Below are positions 1-7,441 of a stretch of 9,994 nucleotides of DNA, one piece after another. Location of the stretch: the NCBI GenBank assembly GCA_001399805.1, contig LIHJ01000043.1:1-9994 (forward strand). Direction: 5' to 3'. Numbering within the stretch: the first letter of the stretch is position 1; the number at the start of each line of letters is the position of its first letter. The notes beneath the pieces are model-generated. The model did not search any database. It worked only from the letters and a program-made list of their open reading frames with translations, and was not told the DNA's origin. The stretch is from Candidatus Bathyarchaeota archaeon BA1. GTDB lineage: Archaea; Thermoproteota; Bathyarchaeia; Bathyarchaeales; Bathyarchaeaceae. Both the position numbers and the translations under genes were made by a program.

Positions 1-290
1 CCATGTAGCATGGCAATCCTCAATCCCTCAACGATCACCTCTGCGAATCTTCCACGGATTTCAGCGCCCAACTCCGTGAATCGCTTCCTTAGCAATTCTC
101 GGTCGCCATCGTTGTTGCCGAAGACCCCGATTAAATCGGCTTTTAAGGGCTTAAAGTGTGGCACTACAAAGGGGGCGACGTAATCCCCAGCGTGCAACAC
201 CAATTCGACTTTCTCCTCGTTCAATCGCTTCACGGCCTTATCCAGCAAGGGCAAACAATCATGCGTATCCGCAATTATGCCCACGATCAT
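1..290 (-). CDS. YfcE/MJ0936-type metallophosphoesterase, N-terminal part (cut by window edge)
   Basis: I translated the minus strand from the ATG at 290-288. It begins MIVGIIADTHD and continues without a stop to the left edge, giving 96 full codons. It shows the metal-binding blocks of small calcineurin-like phosphoesterases in the usual order: DTH at residues 8-10, GD in HAGDY around residue 37, and GNND around residue 60. The last visible residues, MLHG, fit the start of the next conserved histidine block. Members of this family are di-metal phosphodiesterases of about 160-180 residues, so roughly 40% is missing. The physiological substrate cannot be told from sequence. The start is supported by GGTGA five bases upstream. 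It lies 114 bases after the Kor operon on the same strand and has its own possible TATA box. Confidence 0.9.
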   Translation of the reverse strand, partial: MIVGIIADTHDCLPLLDKAVKRLNEEKVELVLHAGDYVAPFVVPHFKPLKADLIGVFGNNDGDRELLRKRFTELGAEIRGRFAEVIVEGLRIAMLH

Positions 291-310
291 TCGTCTCACC
301 ATAATAATAC

Positions 311-327
311 TATATATGGCTTTATGC
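311..327 (-). promoter_or_regulatory. Possible TATA-box region for the phosphoesterase gene
   Basis: On the minus strand this stretch reads GCATAAAGCCATATATA. It offers two A/T-rich candidates, CATAAAG and ATATATA. With an archaeal spacing of about 25 bases, transcription would start between about 300 and 288, giving a very short leader or none. A Shine-Dalgarno match (GGTGA) at 296-292 favours the further box and a short leader. There is no T-run or clear terminator between the Kor operon stop (405) and this point, so read-through from the operon is also possible. Confidence 0.35.
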
Positions 328-404
328 ATGAAGATTTTGCTGAATCTCCTCCTAGGACAGATGAAGCCCCGTTGTTAATAGGTGTATAATGTGGAAGATA
401 GGGT

Positions 405-968
405 TTATATTCCGCCGATTTCCCCTTTTAGGAGCCTTTTTCCAAACTCATAGCCCCTCTCAAAGGCTGCCAGATTCAGTTTTTCAGTCCCCTTTGGGAT
501 GTTGCTCAGAATGGAGTTTATTATGGCTTCGGGGCTCACCAAGTTCGTGATGGATGCTAAGGCGCCGAGCATGACAACATTTGCCACTATGGTTTTTCCC
601 ATCTCTTCAGCCATTTTTGTGGCAGGAACCTTAAAAACCCGGGTGTCTGGAAGGGTGACCCTTTGTTTCGGTATCAAGTCTGGGTCCAGAAGAATGGTCC
701 CTCCTTTCTTTATCGTATCCACATAAGTGTTGTAAGCTCCCTGTGACATGACAACCAAGATATCAGGGTCCGTAACCTTCGGGAAGTCGATCTCCTCCTC
801 GGAGATCACCACCTCAGACTTGCAGGCTCCACCCCTCGATTCGGGACCATACGACTGCGTTTGAACCGCGTTCTTATCGCCATAGATGCTGGCGGCCATG
901 GCCAGCATCAATCCAGCCCTTATGATGCCTTGCCCACCGAAACCGGCCAACCTGATCTCCAGTCTCAT
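405..968 (-). CDS. korC: 2-oxoacid:ferredoxin oxidoreductase gamma subunit (KorC/KorG-type)
   Basis: This is the small gamma subunit of a thiamine-diphosphate 2-oxoacid:ferredoxin oxidoreductase, 187 residues from the preferred start, a normal size for the family. Visible hallmarks are the glycine-rich GFGGQG at residues 9-14, the block QSYGPESRGGA around 38-48 and VMLGAL around 132-137. In the family this domain helps close the CoA-binding side of the active site. I prefer the ATG at 968-966 because GGTGA lies exactly five bases before it; a GTG at 977 would give 190 residues and overlap the beta gene by 8 bases. With the ATG, the beta stop TAA and this start are one base apart (TAA-A-ATG), so translation is probably coupled. 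It is the last gene of the six-gene operon. The 2-oxoglutarate assignment comes mainly from the alpha and beta subunits. Confidence 0.92.
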   Translation of the reverse strand: MRLEIRLAGFGGQGIIRAGLMLAMAASIYGDKNAVQTQSYGPESRGGACKSEVVISEEEIDFPKVTDPDILVVMSQGAYNTYVDTIKKGGTILLDPDLIPKQRVTLPDTRVFKVPATKMAEEMGKTIVANVVMLGALASITNLVSPEAIINSILSNIPKGTEKLNLAAFERGYEFGKRLLKGEIGGI

Positions 969-969
969 T

Positions 970-1812
970 TTATTCACCCCCTCTCACTTTTTCCCGAACA
1001 TGGGTTATCATTTCCTGAAGAAGCCGCCCATAACTGGGTTTTTCGATATCTACGAACTCACCCACGATGATTTTTTCAGAGGTTATTTCCGCCTTTGCAG
1101 GGTCTGAGTGATGTTGCACCTCGGAAGCCCTCTTAAACCAATTCATCATATCGATCCCTGTTCTCATTTCGTTGTATCGCCCATAAACGTCTGGGCATGG
1201 TGTGATCACCTCAATGAAAGAAAATCCCTCCTTTTGCAACGCCTTCTTAATGGATTCTGTCAGCCTTCGAACGTGGAGAGTTGTCCACCTGGCCACATAC
1301 ACAGCTCCTGAAGCCGAGGCCAAATGCACCAGATTGAATGGCGGCTCAATGTTTCCGTAGGGAGTCGTGGTGGTCCAAGCATTGAGCGGTGTTGTGGGTC
1401 CAGACTGACCCCCGGTCATTCCATAGTTGAAGTTGTTGGCACAAATCACCTGTATATCGAGGTTCCTGCGGGCGGCATGAATGAAGTGGTTGCCTCCAAT
1501 GGCGAAGAGGTCCCCATCCCCGCTGATCACCACCACCTTCAGTTTCGGGTTGGCCAATTTCACTCCCGTGGCAAAGGCGATGGCCCTGCCATGGGTGGTG
1601 TGGTATGAATCAGTGTTCGTGTATCCCGATACTCGACCTATGCACCCAATCCCCGAAACCACCACAACCTTGTTGATATCCATATTCAACTCGCTGAGGG
1701 CCATCAAAAAACAGTTTAGTATGATTCCGTTTCCGCATCCCTCACACCAAATGTGGGGGATCATCGATTTTCTAAGGAACCCTTCATATGGATGCAACGA
1801 TTCCTCGCCCAT
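970..1812 (-). CDS. korB: 2-oxoacid:ferredoxin oxidoreductase beta subunit, thiamine-diphosphate binding (KorB-type)
   Basis: This is the catalytic thiamine-diphosphate subunit, 280 residues from the ATG at 1812-1810. The TPP/Mg motif begins at GDGD (about residues 98-101) and ends in NNFNYGMTGGQ (about 126-136). WCEGCGNG near the N-terminus, GIGCIG near 57 and TPCP near 205 supply the four cysteines expected to hold a [4Fe-4S] cluster next to TPP. The block HTTHGRAIAFATGVKL is typical of KorB-type proteins. The enzyme converts a 2-oxoacid plus CoA to acyl-CoA and CO2, passing two electrons to ferredoxin. The ATG overlaps the alpha stop in TGATG and has GGAGG eight bases upstream. A TTG one codon earlier is possible but less likely. 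Length and motifs are complete. Confidence 0.95.
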   Translation of the reverse strand: MGEESLHPYEGFLRKSMIPHIWCEGCGNGIILNCFLMALSELNMDINKVVVVSGIGCIGRVSGYTNTDSYHTTHGRAIAFATGVKLANPKLKVVVISGDGDLFAIGGNHFIHAARRNLDIQVICANNFNYGMTGGQSGPTTPLNAWTTTTPYGNIEPPFNLVHLASASGAVYVARWTTLHVRRLTESIKKALQKEGFSFIEVITPCPDVYGRYNEMRTGIDMMNWFKRASEVQHHSDPAKAEITSEKIIVGEFVDIEKPSYGRLLQEMITHVREKVRGGE

Positions 1813-2966
1813 CAATGCGCCCTCCTTATAGCCTCCAGAATTTCCTCAGGCTTGTGTGGTTCCCCGCCCAGTTTTGGGAGAAAAACCACCGGGGTCTCTT
1901 TTGCCGCCCTCTCCACCTCACGAACGATTTGTCCGTAATTCATTTCTGGAACCACTATGGAGTGAACTTGTTCAGCAACCTCTGAAACATGCTTATCAGG
2001 AAATGGCCATAACGTAATCAGTCTTAGAAGACCTGCCTTGATCCCAATTTCCCTCGCTTTTCTCACAGCGCTCAAGGCTGAGCGAGACGTAATTCCATAA
2101 GCAACGACGGCCACTTCCGCATCCTCTAACATGATTTTTTGGATTTTCACGATTTCCGCCGCGTTTCTGCGTATTTTGTCGCAGATTCGTTGAATAAGTC
2201 TTTGTTGGGCTTCGGCGCTGTCAGATCGTGGGCGCCCTCCTTCATCATGTGTTAGCCCTGTTGCGTAGAAGCGATATCCGTCGCCAAAGCATGCCATGGG
2301 TGGAACCAGGTTTTCGTCGGGTTTGAATGGGAGATACTCATTGGGAGCGACCTGAGGCCTTTTTCTATTTACGATTTTGATCGCGTTGGGGGCAGGGATA
2401 ACGATCCGTTCTGACATGTGCCCAACAACCTCGTCAGCGAGCACAATCACCGGGACACGATAAGTTTCCGATAGATTGAAGGCCTCAATCGTTAAGTCAA
2501 ACATCTCCTGCACCGAGGATGGAGCGAGGGCTATGATCTCGTAGTCGCCGTGGGAGCCCCATTTCGCCTGCATCACATCCTGTTGTCCCGCCATGGTTGG
2601 CTGTCCAGTGCTGGGTCCTCCCCTCATAATGTTCACCACCACACATGGCGTTTCTGTCATGGCAGCCAAACCGATGTTTTCCTGCATCAGACTGAAACCT
2701 GGACCAGAGGTGGCGGTCATGGACTTTACACCCGCATAAGATGCCCCAACAATCGCCGCCATGGAGGCAAGCTCATCCTCCATTTGTATGTATACGCCAT
2801 CAACTTCTGGGAGGCGTTGGGCCATTCGTTCAGCGATTTCCGTGGCTGGTGTTATGGGGTATCCAGCAAAAAATCGGCATCCCGCGGCTATCGCGCCCTC
2901 AGCGCAAGCGATGTCCCCATTCATAAAATGAACGCCGCTGAGGACGACCCTACTTTCTTCCGACAT
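1812..2966 (-). CDS. korA: 2-oxoglutarate-type 2-oxoacid:ferredoxin oxidoreductase alpha subunit (KorA-type)
   Basis: This 384-residue alpha subunit has the length usual for stand-alone KorA. Clear family blocks are GYPITP at residues 35-40, QMEDE at 61-65, TSGPGFSLMQE at 86-96, GGPSTGQPT around 116-124 and WGSHGD at 136-141. A second domain ends with LRLITLWPFP at about 314-323, the part that in the family sits behind the TPP site and helps bind CoA. The pattern fits 2-oxoglutarate:ferredoxin oxidoreductase better than pyruvate or indolepyruvate enzymes, though branched-chain or other 2-oxoacids cannot be excluded. The ATG at 2966 has GGAGG upstream with about 8 bases spacing. It overlaps the end of the ferredoxin gene by 17 bases and shares TGATG with the beta gene. 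Confidence 0.94.
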   Translation of the reverse strand: MSEESRVVLSGVHFMNGDIACAEGAIAAGCRFFAGYPITPATEIAERMAQRLPEVDGVYIQMEDELASMAAIVGASYAGVKSMTATSGPGFSLMQENIGLAAMTETPCVVVNIMRGGPSTGQPTMAGQQDVMQAKWGSHGDYEIIALAPSSVQEMFDLTIEAFNLSETYRVPVIVLADEVVGHMSERIVIPAPNAIKIVNRKRPQVAPNEYLPFKPDENLVPPMACFGDGYRFYATGLTHDEGGRPRSDSAEAQQRLIQRICDKIRRNAAEIVKIQKIMLEDAEVAVVAYGITSRSALSAVRKAREIGIKAGLLRLITLWPFPDKHVSEVAEQVHSIVVPEMNYGQIVREVERAAKETPVVFLPKLGGEPHKPEEILEAIRRAH

Positions 2967-3246
2967 CTAACGCCCCTCCCTCACAATCTCTCTCGAGGGT
3001 GAAAATCGCGAAGTCTGGGCAGACGGCTTGACAGAAGCTGCAAAGCGCACATTTCGTTTCATCTATTACCTTGGGTGGGTGAGCGCCCCTCTCGTTAAAT
3101 TCCTCGGAGGCCTCCAGCACATCCCTAGGGCAGAATTCTATGCAGAATCCACAACCTTTGCATCGATCCTTTATTATGTGGATCTCAGCCCGCGGAATCT
3201 TGATCCTTTCCACATCCAAAGGCTTACGCCATATCCTCAATGGCAC
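2950..3246 (-). CDS. korD: Two-[4Fe-4S] ferredoxin, delta subunit of the 2-oxoacid oxidoreductase (KorD-type)
   Basis: This small ferredoxin has 98 residues from the preferred GTG start. Two complete cluster motifs are visible: CKGCGFCIEFCP (cysteines about 29, 32, 35, 39) and CALCSFCQAVCP (about 66, 69, 72, 76). Lying directly before the alpha, beta and gamma genes, it is best read as the delta subunit that takes electrons from the beta-subunit cluster, either to free ferredoxin or to the HdrA-type partner encoded just upstream. I prefer the GTG at 3246-3244 because GGTGA lies five bases before it, the same arrangement as other genes here. An upstream GTG at 3255 would add three residues. 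It overlaps the HdrA-like gene by 23 bases and the alpha gene by 17, which argues for obligate coexpression. Confidence 0.92.
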   Translation of the reverse strand: MPLRIWRKPLDVERIKIPRAEIHIIKDRCKGCGFCIEFCPRDVLEASEEFNERGAHPPKVIDETKCALCSFCQAVCPDFAIFTLERDCEGGALDVGRK

Positions 3247-5683
3247 GACTATCACCTACCCCTTTCCAGCAATTTTTGCCTTTCTCTGTCTCTTCTTGGC
3301 TTACGCTGTTCACAATGCCTTGCATCTCCTTGATTTTAGATGCGAACCTCTCCCCCTCGGCAGCCGTTACCCACAAAAGTTGCAAACGATCCTTGTTCAA
3401 TCCAAGCTTTTCCATTTTCTTCCATAGCCTCTCCACCCTCTTTTGAGTCTGGTAGTTGGCATTTATGTAATGGCAGTCGCCCAGATGACAACCTGAAACC
3501 AAAACCGCGGCTGCCCCCCTCGCAAAGGCCCTCTCTACAAATTTTGGAGCCACCCTACCTGAACACATGGTCCGGATGATCCGCACGTTGGTGGGGTACT
3601 GCATCCTGCTTACTCCGGCAAAGTCCGCGCCCGCGTAGGAGCACCAGTTGCAACAAAACGCCACGATCTTCGTATCTGCATCTTGTTCGGTGGCGGCATC
3701 AATCTGTGCATAGATTTGCTCATCCGTGAAGTGCCGCATGATTAATGCGTCAAATGGGCACTCTGCTCCACAGGTACCACATCCAGCACAAGCCGCCTCG
3801 ATGACCTCAGCCCTTTTCAATTCCTTATTCACAAAGATGGCATTGTAGGGACAGACCTTAGCGCACAGCACACAGGCCTTACAGTTTTCAATGATCACCC
3901 TGGGGGTGATAGCCTCAACCGTCACGCTACCCTTCGCCATCAGGGTGCTTGCCCGGGCTGCCGCAGCACTCGCCTGGGTCACGCTGTCCTTAATGTCCTT
4001 GGGAGCTTCGGCGCATCCTGCAAGGAACACTCCTCCTGTTGGTGTGTCCACGGGTCGCAGCTTTGGGTGGGCCTCCATGAAGAACCCATCCGGGTTTCTG
4101 GATAGGGTGAGGAGGCGCTGGATCACCTCGCTGTCTCGTCTTGACTCGATTCCTATAGATAAGATCACCATCCCCACGTTGACTCTATACAGCTCCTTTT
4201 GTAGCGTGTTTTCACCAATCAGCCACAGGTTGTGGGATTTTCTGTCCTCAATTATTTCTGCAGGCAAACCACGAATGAAGGTCACGCCCTCTTTCTTTGC
4301 CCTCTTATATAGGTCCTCGAAGCCCTTCCCATACGCCCTAATGTCCACGTAGAACACGTGGATCTGGGTGTCCGGCCAGTGCTCCTTGATGAGGAGGCTG
4401 TCCTTTATGGTGTTCATGCAACACACATTGCTACAGTATAGGTGGCCCTTCTCAGAGCGGGAGCCAACGCATTGAATGAAGGCCACCGACTTTGGGATCT
4501 GCATGTCGCTCGGTCGAATCAGATGACCCCCCGAAGGTCCACCAGCATTGATCAACCGTTCAAATTCCAGGGAGGTGATCACGTTTGGAAACTTTCCATA
4601 CCCATAATTCGCTAAGGAAGATGGGTCATATACGTCGGCTCCGGCGGCGACGATGATGGTGCCGACCTCCAACTCCACGGTCTCGGGCTTCATATCAAAG
4701 TCGATAGCCCGTCTTTCGCATGCCTTGATGCATTTGTCGCACAATATGATGTTTTCCTTGTTGAGGCAGATGTTTCGATCGATGATGTAAGTGGAGGGAA
4801 CGGCCTGGGCAAACGGTGTGTAGATCGCACGCCTCGTTGCTAAACCGACGTCAAATTCATTGGGGGCTGTCACTGGGCACACTTTGGAACAGTCACCGCA
4901 GGCAGTACAATCCCGCGTGACATATCTCGGTTTCTTCAACACCATCACTCTGAAATTTCCAATGTAGCCCTTAACCTCCACGACCTCACTGTTAGTCAGC
5001 AACTCAATGTTTGGGTGTCTGCCAACATCGGACATTTTCGGTGCTAGGATGCATATGGAGCAATCCATGGTTGGGAATGTTTTGTCGATTTGAGCCATTC
5101 TCCCTCCTATGCTCGGTTCCTTTTCCACGAGGTACACCTTATAGCCTGTGTCGCCCAAATCCAATGCCGCTTGAATACCCGCCACACCTCCACCGATAAC
5201 CAACGCCTTCTTGATTATAGGGACCTCACTTTCCTCCGCAGGTTCGAGAAAGGCTGCCTTTGCAACCGCCATCTTGACCAGGTCCTTTGCCTTCTCCGTT
5301 GCCATCTCCCGTTCATAGAGGTGCACCCAGCTGCACTGCTCCCGAATGTTCGCCATCTCAAACAGGTACCTGTTCAATCCAGCCTCCTCGCACGCCTTCC
5401 TGAAGGTGGGCTCATGGAGGCGGGGGGAGCAGGAAGCCACAACCACACGACTCAGTTTCTGTTCTCGGATATCCCTTTTGAGCAATTCCTGACCCGGGTC
5501 AGAACACATGTATCGATTATCTTTTGAAAGGACCACATGGGGTAGGGTGGCCGCAAACCTCGCCACCTCCTCACAATCCACGGAGCCAGCTATATTCAGT
5601 CCACAATGACACACGTACACGCCTATCCTGATTTCCTCAGTAGACCTAGGCTGTGGAGCTTGCGTCCCAGTCAGCTTAACCAC
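3224..5683 (-). CDS. hdrA: HdrA-like FAD/iron-sulfur protein fused to a C-terminal MvhD (FlpD/FrhD-type) domain
   Basis: This 819-residue cytoplasmic flavoprotein has the HdrA N-terminal block VCHCGLNIAG (24-33) and CSDPGQ (60-65). FAD-binding GGGVAG lies at 164-169, followed by MDCSICILAPKM (207-218). Cluster motif CTACGDCSKVCP is at 259-270, and the second FAD motif ends in GVFLAGCAEAP around 551-561. Two [4Fe-4S] motifs follow at 601-612 and 632-643. Residues from about 671 form an MvhD domain: CCNWCSYAGAD (677-687), CSGRV (707-711), GCHLGDCHY (732-740). In methanogens HdrA bifurcates electrons at FAD and MvhD links it to a hydrogenase or formate dehydrogenase. Here the fusion sits between a GltD-like protein and a Kor enzyme, with no hydrogenase or HdrB gene. 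The start is uncertain: GTG at 5683 is used here, but the best Shine-Dalgarno (GGAGGTG) overlaps it. No in-frame TGA suggests selenocysteine. Confidence 0.93.
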   Translation of the reverse strand: MVKLTGTQAPQPRSTEEIRIGVYVCHCGLNIAGSVDCEEVARFAATLPHVVLSKDNRYMCSDPGQELLKRDIREQKLSRVVVASCSPRLHEPTFRKACEEAGLNRYLFEMANIREQCSWVHLYEREMATEKAKDLVKMAVAKAAFLEPAEESEVPIIKKALVIGGGVAGIQAALDLGDTGYKVYLVEKEPSIGGRMAQIDKTFPTMDCSICILAPKMSDVGRHPNIELLTNSEVVEVKGYIGNFRVMVLKKPRYVTRDCTACGDCSKVCPVTAPNEFDVGLATRRAIYTPFAQAVPSTYIIDRNICLNKENIILCDKCIKACERRAIDFDMKPETVELEVGTIIVAAGADVYDPSSLANYGYGKFPNVITSLEFERLINAGGPSGGHLIRPSDMQIPKSVAFIQCVGSRSEKGHLYCSNVCCMNTIKDSLLIKEHWPDTQIHVFYVDIRAYGKGFEDLYKRAKKEGVTFIRGLPAEIIEDRKSHNLWLIGENTLQKELYRVNVGMVILSIGIESRRDSEVIQRLLTLSRNPDGFFMEAHPKLRPVDTPTGGVFLAGCAEAPKDIKDSVTQASAAAARASTLMAKGSVTVEAITPRVIIENCKACVLCAKVCPYNAIFVNKELKRAEVIEAACAGCGTCGAECPFDALIMRHFTDEQIYAQIDAATEQDADTKIVAFCCNWCSYAGADFAGVSRMQYPTNVRIIRTMCSGRVAPKFVERAFARGAAAVLVSGCHLGDCHYINANYQTQKRVERLWKKMEKLGLNKDRLQLLWVTAAEGERFASKIKEMQGIVNSVSQEETEKGKNCWKGVGDSRAIEDMA

Positions 5684-7103
5684 CTCCTACCTTCGCCTTT
5701 TCAGCCCTCAAATAGCTGTCAATGGAAGATGCCGCTCGCTTGCCAGCCAAGATGGCTTCAATCACGGTGGCTGGTCCGGAAGCTACATCTCCACCAGCAA
5801 ATATGCCGGGCAGGCTGGTCTCCATGGTAATCGGATCAATTGCAATAGTGTTCCCCTCAATGAACTCAACTCCCTTTGGGAGGAGGGAGAGGTCTGGTGC
5901 TTCACCAACAGCCAAGATCAGGGTATCCAACTCCATGATGAACTCTGAACCCTCGATGGGTATGGGGGCTCTTCTTCCACTTTCGTCCGGCTCTCCTAAC
6001 CTCATTCTGATGCATTCAAGGGCGGTGACCCTTCCATCTTTTCCCAGGATTTTCTTCGGAGCCACCAGAAATTGAATCCTCACGCCGTCGCTCTCCGCCT
6101 CTCTGACCTCCCAGGGGTTTGCTGGCATTTCCTCCCTTGACCTTCGGTATAGGACATTGACCTCCCGGACTCCGAGCCGCAGGGCGGATCTGGCAGCGTC
6201 GATGGCGACATTACCGCCCCCGATTACCGCAACCCTCTCACCCATCTCAACCTTCTCCCCCAAGTTTATATCTCTCAAAAAGTCAAGGGCATGAATAACA
6301 CCCTTCAGATCCTCGCCATCAATGTCAAGTCTCTTGCTTTTGTGGGCTCCAGTGGCGATAAACACCGCTTTGTAACCTCCCAGCCAAAGATCGTCGAAGG
6401 TCAAGTCCCTGCCAACCGTTGTGTTAGTTTTAATTTCCACGCCACCCGTCTTTATATGCTCAATATCATCGTCCAGCGCCCTTTTCGGCAATCGAAATCC
6501 GGGTATGCACTTTCTCAGCATTCCACCCGGCTCAGGCATCGATTCAAAAACCGTGACCGAGTGCCCCCTTTTCGCCAATTCATAAGCAGCGGTAAGCCCC
6601 GCAGGGCCAGAGCCGATGATGGCTATCATTTCCCCGCTTTGCTTGGAGAGGGGTGATGTCCTCTGTCGTTTTCCCATACGCTCGAGGGCACTGCTGACCA
6701 TCTGTTTGTCCACTTTGGCCCTCTCTGGATGGAAGCAGACATAACAACAAGAAGCCGGAAGCGGGATTTCCCGCCTAATTATCTCCAGAGCCCCCTTAAG
6801 TCCCTCTAAACAACCCTGTTCCACGGCAAGGCCTCTTATTGACAGGAAAATCTCGGGAAGCCTCAGGCCCTGTGGGCATCGCTTTTGACATCGGTAGCAC
6901 CATGCGCACAGCCAGAGTCCTTCCTCCATCAAGACCCTCTCCAAGTCTAAGAAGATCCTTTGGAGGAGAACCCTCGGGTGGTAGTGTTTTGGGGCCAACT
7001 CCACGACGGGGCAGCTGGCCGTACATATACCGCACTCATGGCAATACTTTAGCTTCTCCACGTCCAGCAGACTTTCCAGCAACCCCTTTGAGACCGTGAC
7101 CAT
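5676..7103 (-). CDS. Fusion of an HdrC-like two-[4Fe-4S] domain with a GltD/NfnB-type FAD, NAD(P)H oxidoreductase
   Basis: This is a 475-residue protein in two parts. Residues 1-110 carry CHECGICTASCP (cysteines 21, 24, 27, 31) and CAWCYRCQKRCP (66, 69, 72, 76), spaced as in HdrC/GlpC-type ferredoxin domains. From 159 onward it is a GltD-like flavoprotein: FAD motif GSGPAG (164-169), GGMLRKCIPGFRLP (193-206), pyridine-nucleotide motif GGGNVAIDAAR (295-305), YRRSREEMPA (319-328), and FAD-closing IFAGGDV (434-440). GltD and NfnB use NADPH; YRR fits NADPH but does not prove it. The linker LPASCCYVCFHP (115-126) looks like the GltD cysteine segment with later cysteines lost. I chose the ATG at 7103 because GGTGA lies five bases upstream; GTG at 7112 adds three residues. 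It is the first gene of the operon and its stop lies inside the start region of the HdrA-like gene. Confidence 0.9.
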   Translation of the reverse strand: MVTVSKGLLESLLDVEKLKYCHECGICTASCPVVELAPKHYHPRVLLQRIFLDLERVLMEEGLWLCAWCYRCQKRCPQGLRLPEIFLSIRGLAVEQGCLEGLKGALEIIRREIPLPASCCYVCFHPERAKVDKQMVSSALERMGKRQRTSPLSKQSGEMIAIIGSGPAGLTAAYELAKRGHSVTVFESMPEPGGMLRKCIPGFRLPKRALDDDIEHIKTGGVEIKTNTTVGRDLTFDDLWLGGYKAVFIATGAHKSKRLDIDGEDLKGVIHALDFLRDINLGEKVEMGERVAVIGGGNVAIDAARSALRLGVREVNVLYRRSREEMPANPWEVREAESDGVRIQFLVAPKKILGKDGRVTALECIRMRLGEPDESGRRAPIPIEGSEFIMELDTLILAVGEAPDLSLLPKGVEFIEGNTIAIDPITMETSLPGIFAGGDVASGPATVIEAILAGKRAASSIDSYLRAEKAKVGGG

Positions 7104-7150
7104 TTCACTCACCGAGGCCGAGCCCGTTATCCATTAGAGTAGGTCGTCTC

Positions 7151-7165
7151 AGATATAAAAGTTTA
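7151..7165 (-). promoter_or_regulatory. Putative archaeal promoter (TATA box) of the Hdr-GltD/Kor operon
   Basis: The minus strand reads GTAAACTTTTATATC-like sequence here, with the box TTTTATAT at 7160-7153 and a purine-containing stretch (GTAAAC) just upstream where a BRE would lie. A start of transcription about 25 bases downstream would fall near 7130, giving a leader of roughly 27 bases that contains the GGTGA site of the first gene. No other promoter-like gap exists inside the operon, so this should drive all six genes. Confidence 0.55.
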
Positions 7166-7244
7166 CAAATGTAAAGGTCTATCCTACGCTGACACTTTTA
7201 CTTTCGTTTGCGGAGGATTTTGGCTCCGCCCACATCCATAGCGC

Positions 7245-7441
7245 ATTCGAAGCTGATTTCTAACAGCTCCTTTGCTTATTATTCCCAGATCATGTCTCAT
7301 CCAAAAACGAGGGTAAACCCTTAAGTTACTACGGACACATGGCCTACGTGCTTAACGTTATATTTAGATGCCCAATCTAACTAAGCCGAGTTTCATTTTC
7401 AATCAAACTTATTGCTCAACAGTATTCGGAAGCCGATTTCT
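7245..7441. repeat. Imperfect direct repeat pair, ATTCGAAGCTGATTTCT / ATTCGGAAGCCGATTTCT
   Basis: The copies lie at 7245-7261 and 7424-7441, 162 bases apart, and differ by one inserted base and one substitution. They could be paired regulator sites, remnants of duplication flanking an insertion, or chance in A/T-rich sequence. The second copy runs into a short tandem GATTTCTT GATTTCTT. Confidence 0.35.

Noticed and set aside
156..389. 77-codon plus-strand open frame
   Set aside because: It runs opposite the phosphoesterase gene, which has clear metal-binding motifs, and encodes nothing recognisable.
405..2966. Assignment as pyruvate, indolepyruvate or 2-oxoisovalerate ferredoxin oxidoreductase
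   Set aside because: Alpha and beta blocks look like the KorA/KorB type. The assignment stays tentative because these subfamilies overlap in substrate.
3224..5683. Possible selenocysteine site in the HdrA-like protein
   Set aside because: The frame contains no internal TGA and the expected cysteines are encoded by TGC or TGT.
7210..7229. GCGGAG/CTCCGC stem as a terminator or small RNA
   Set aside because: Only 6 base pairs, no T-run, and it lies upstream of both divergent genes rather than at a transcript end.
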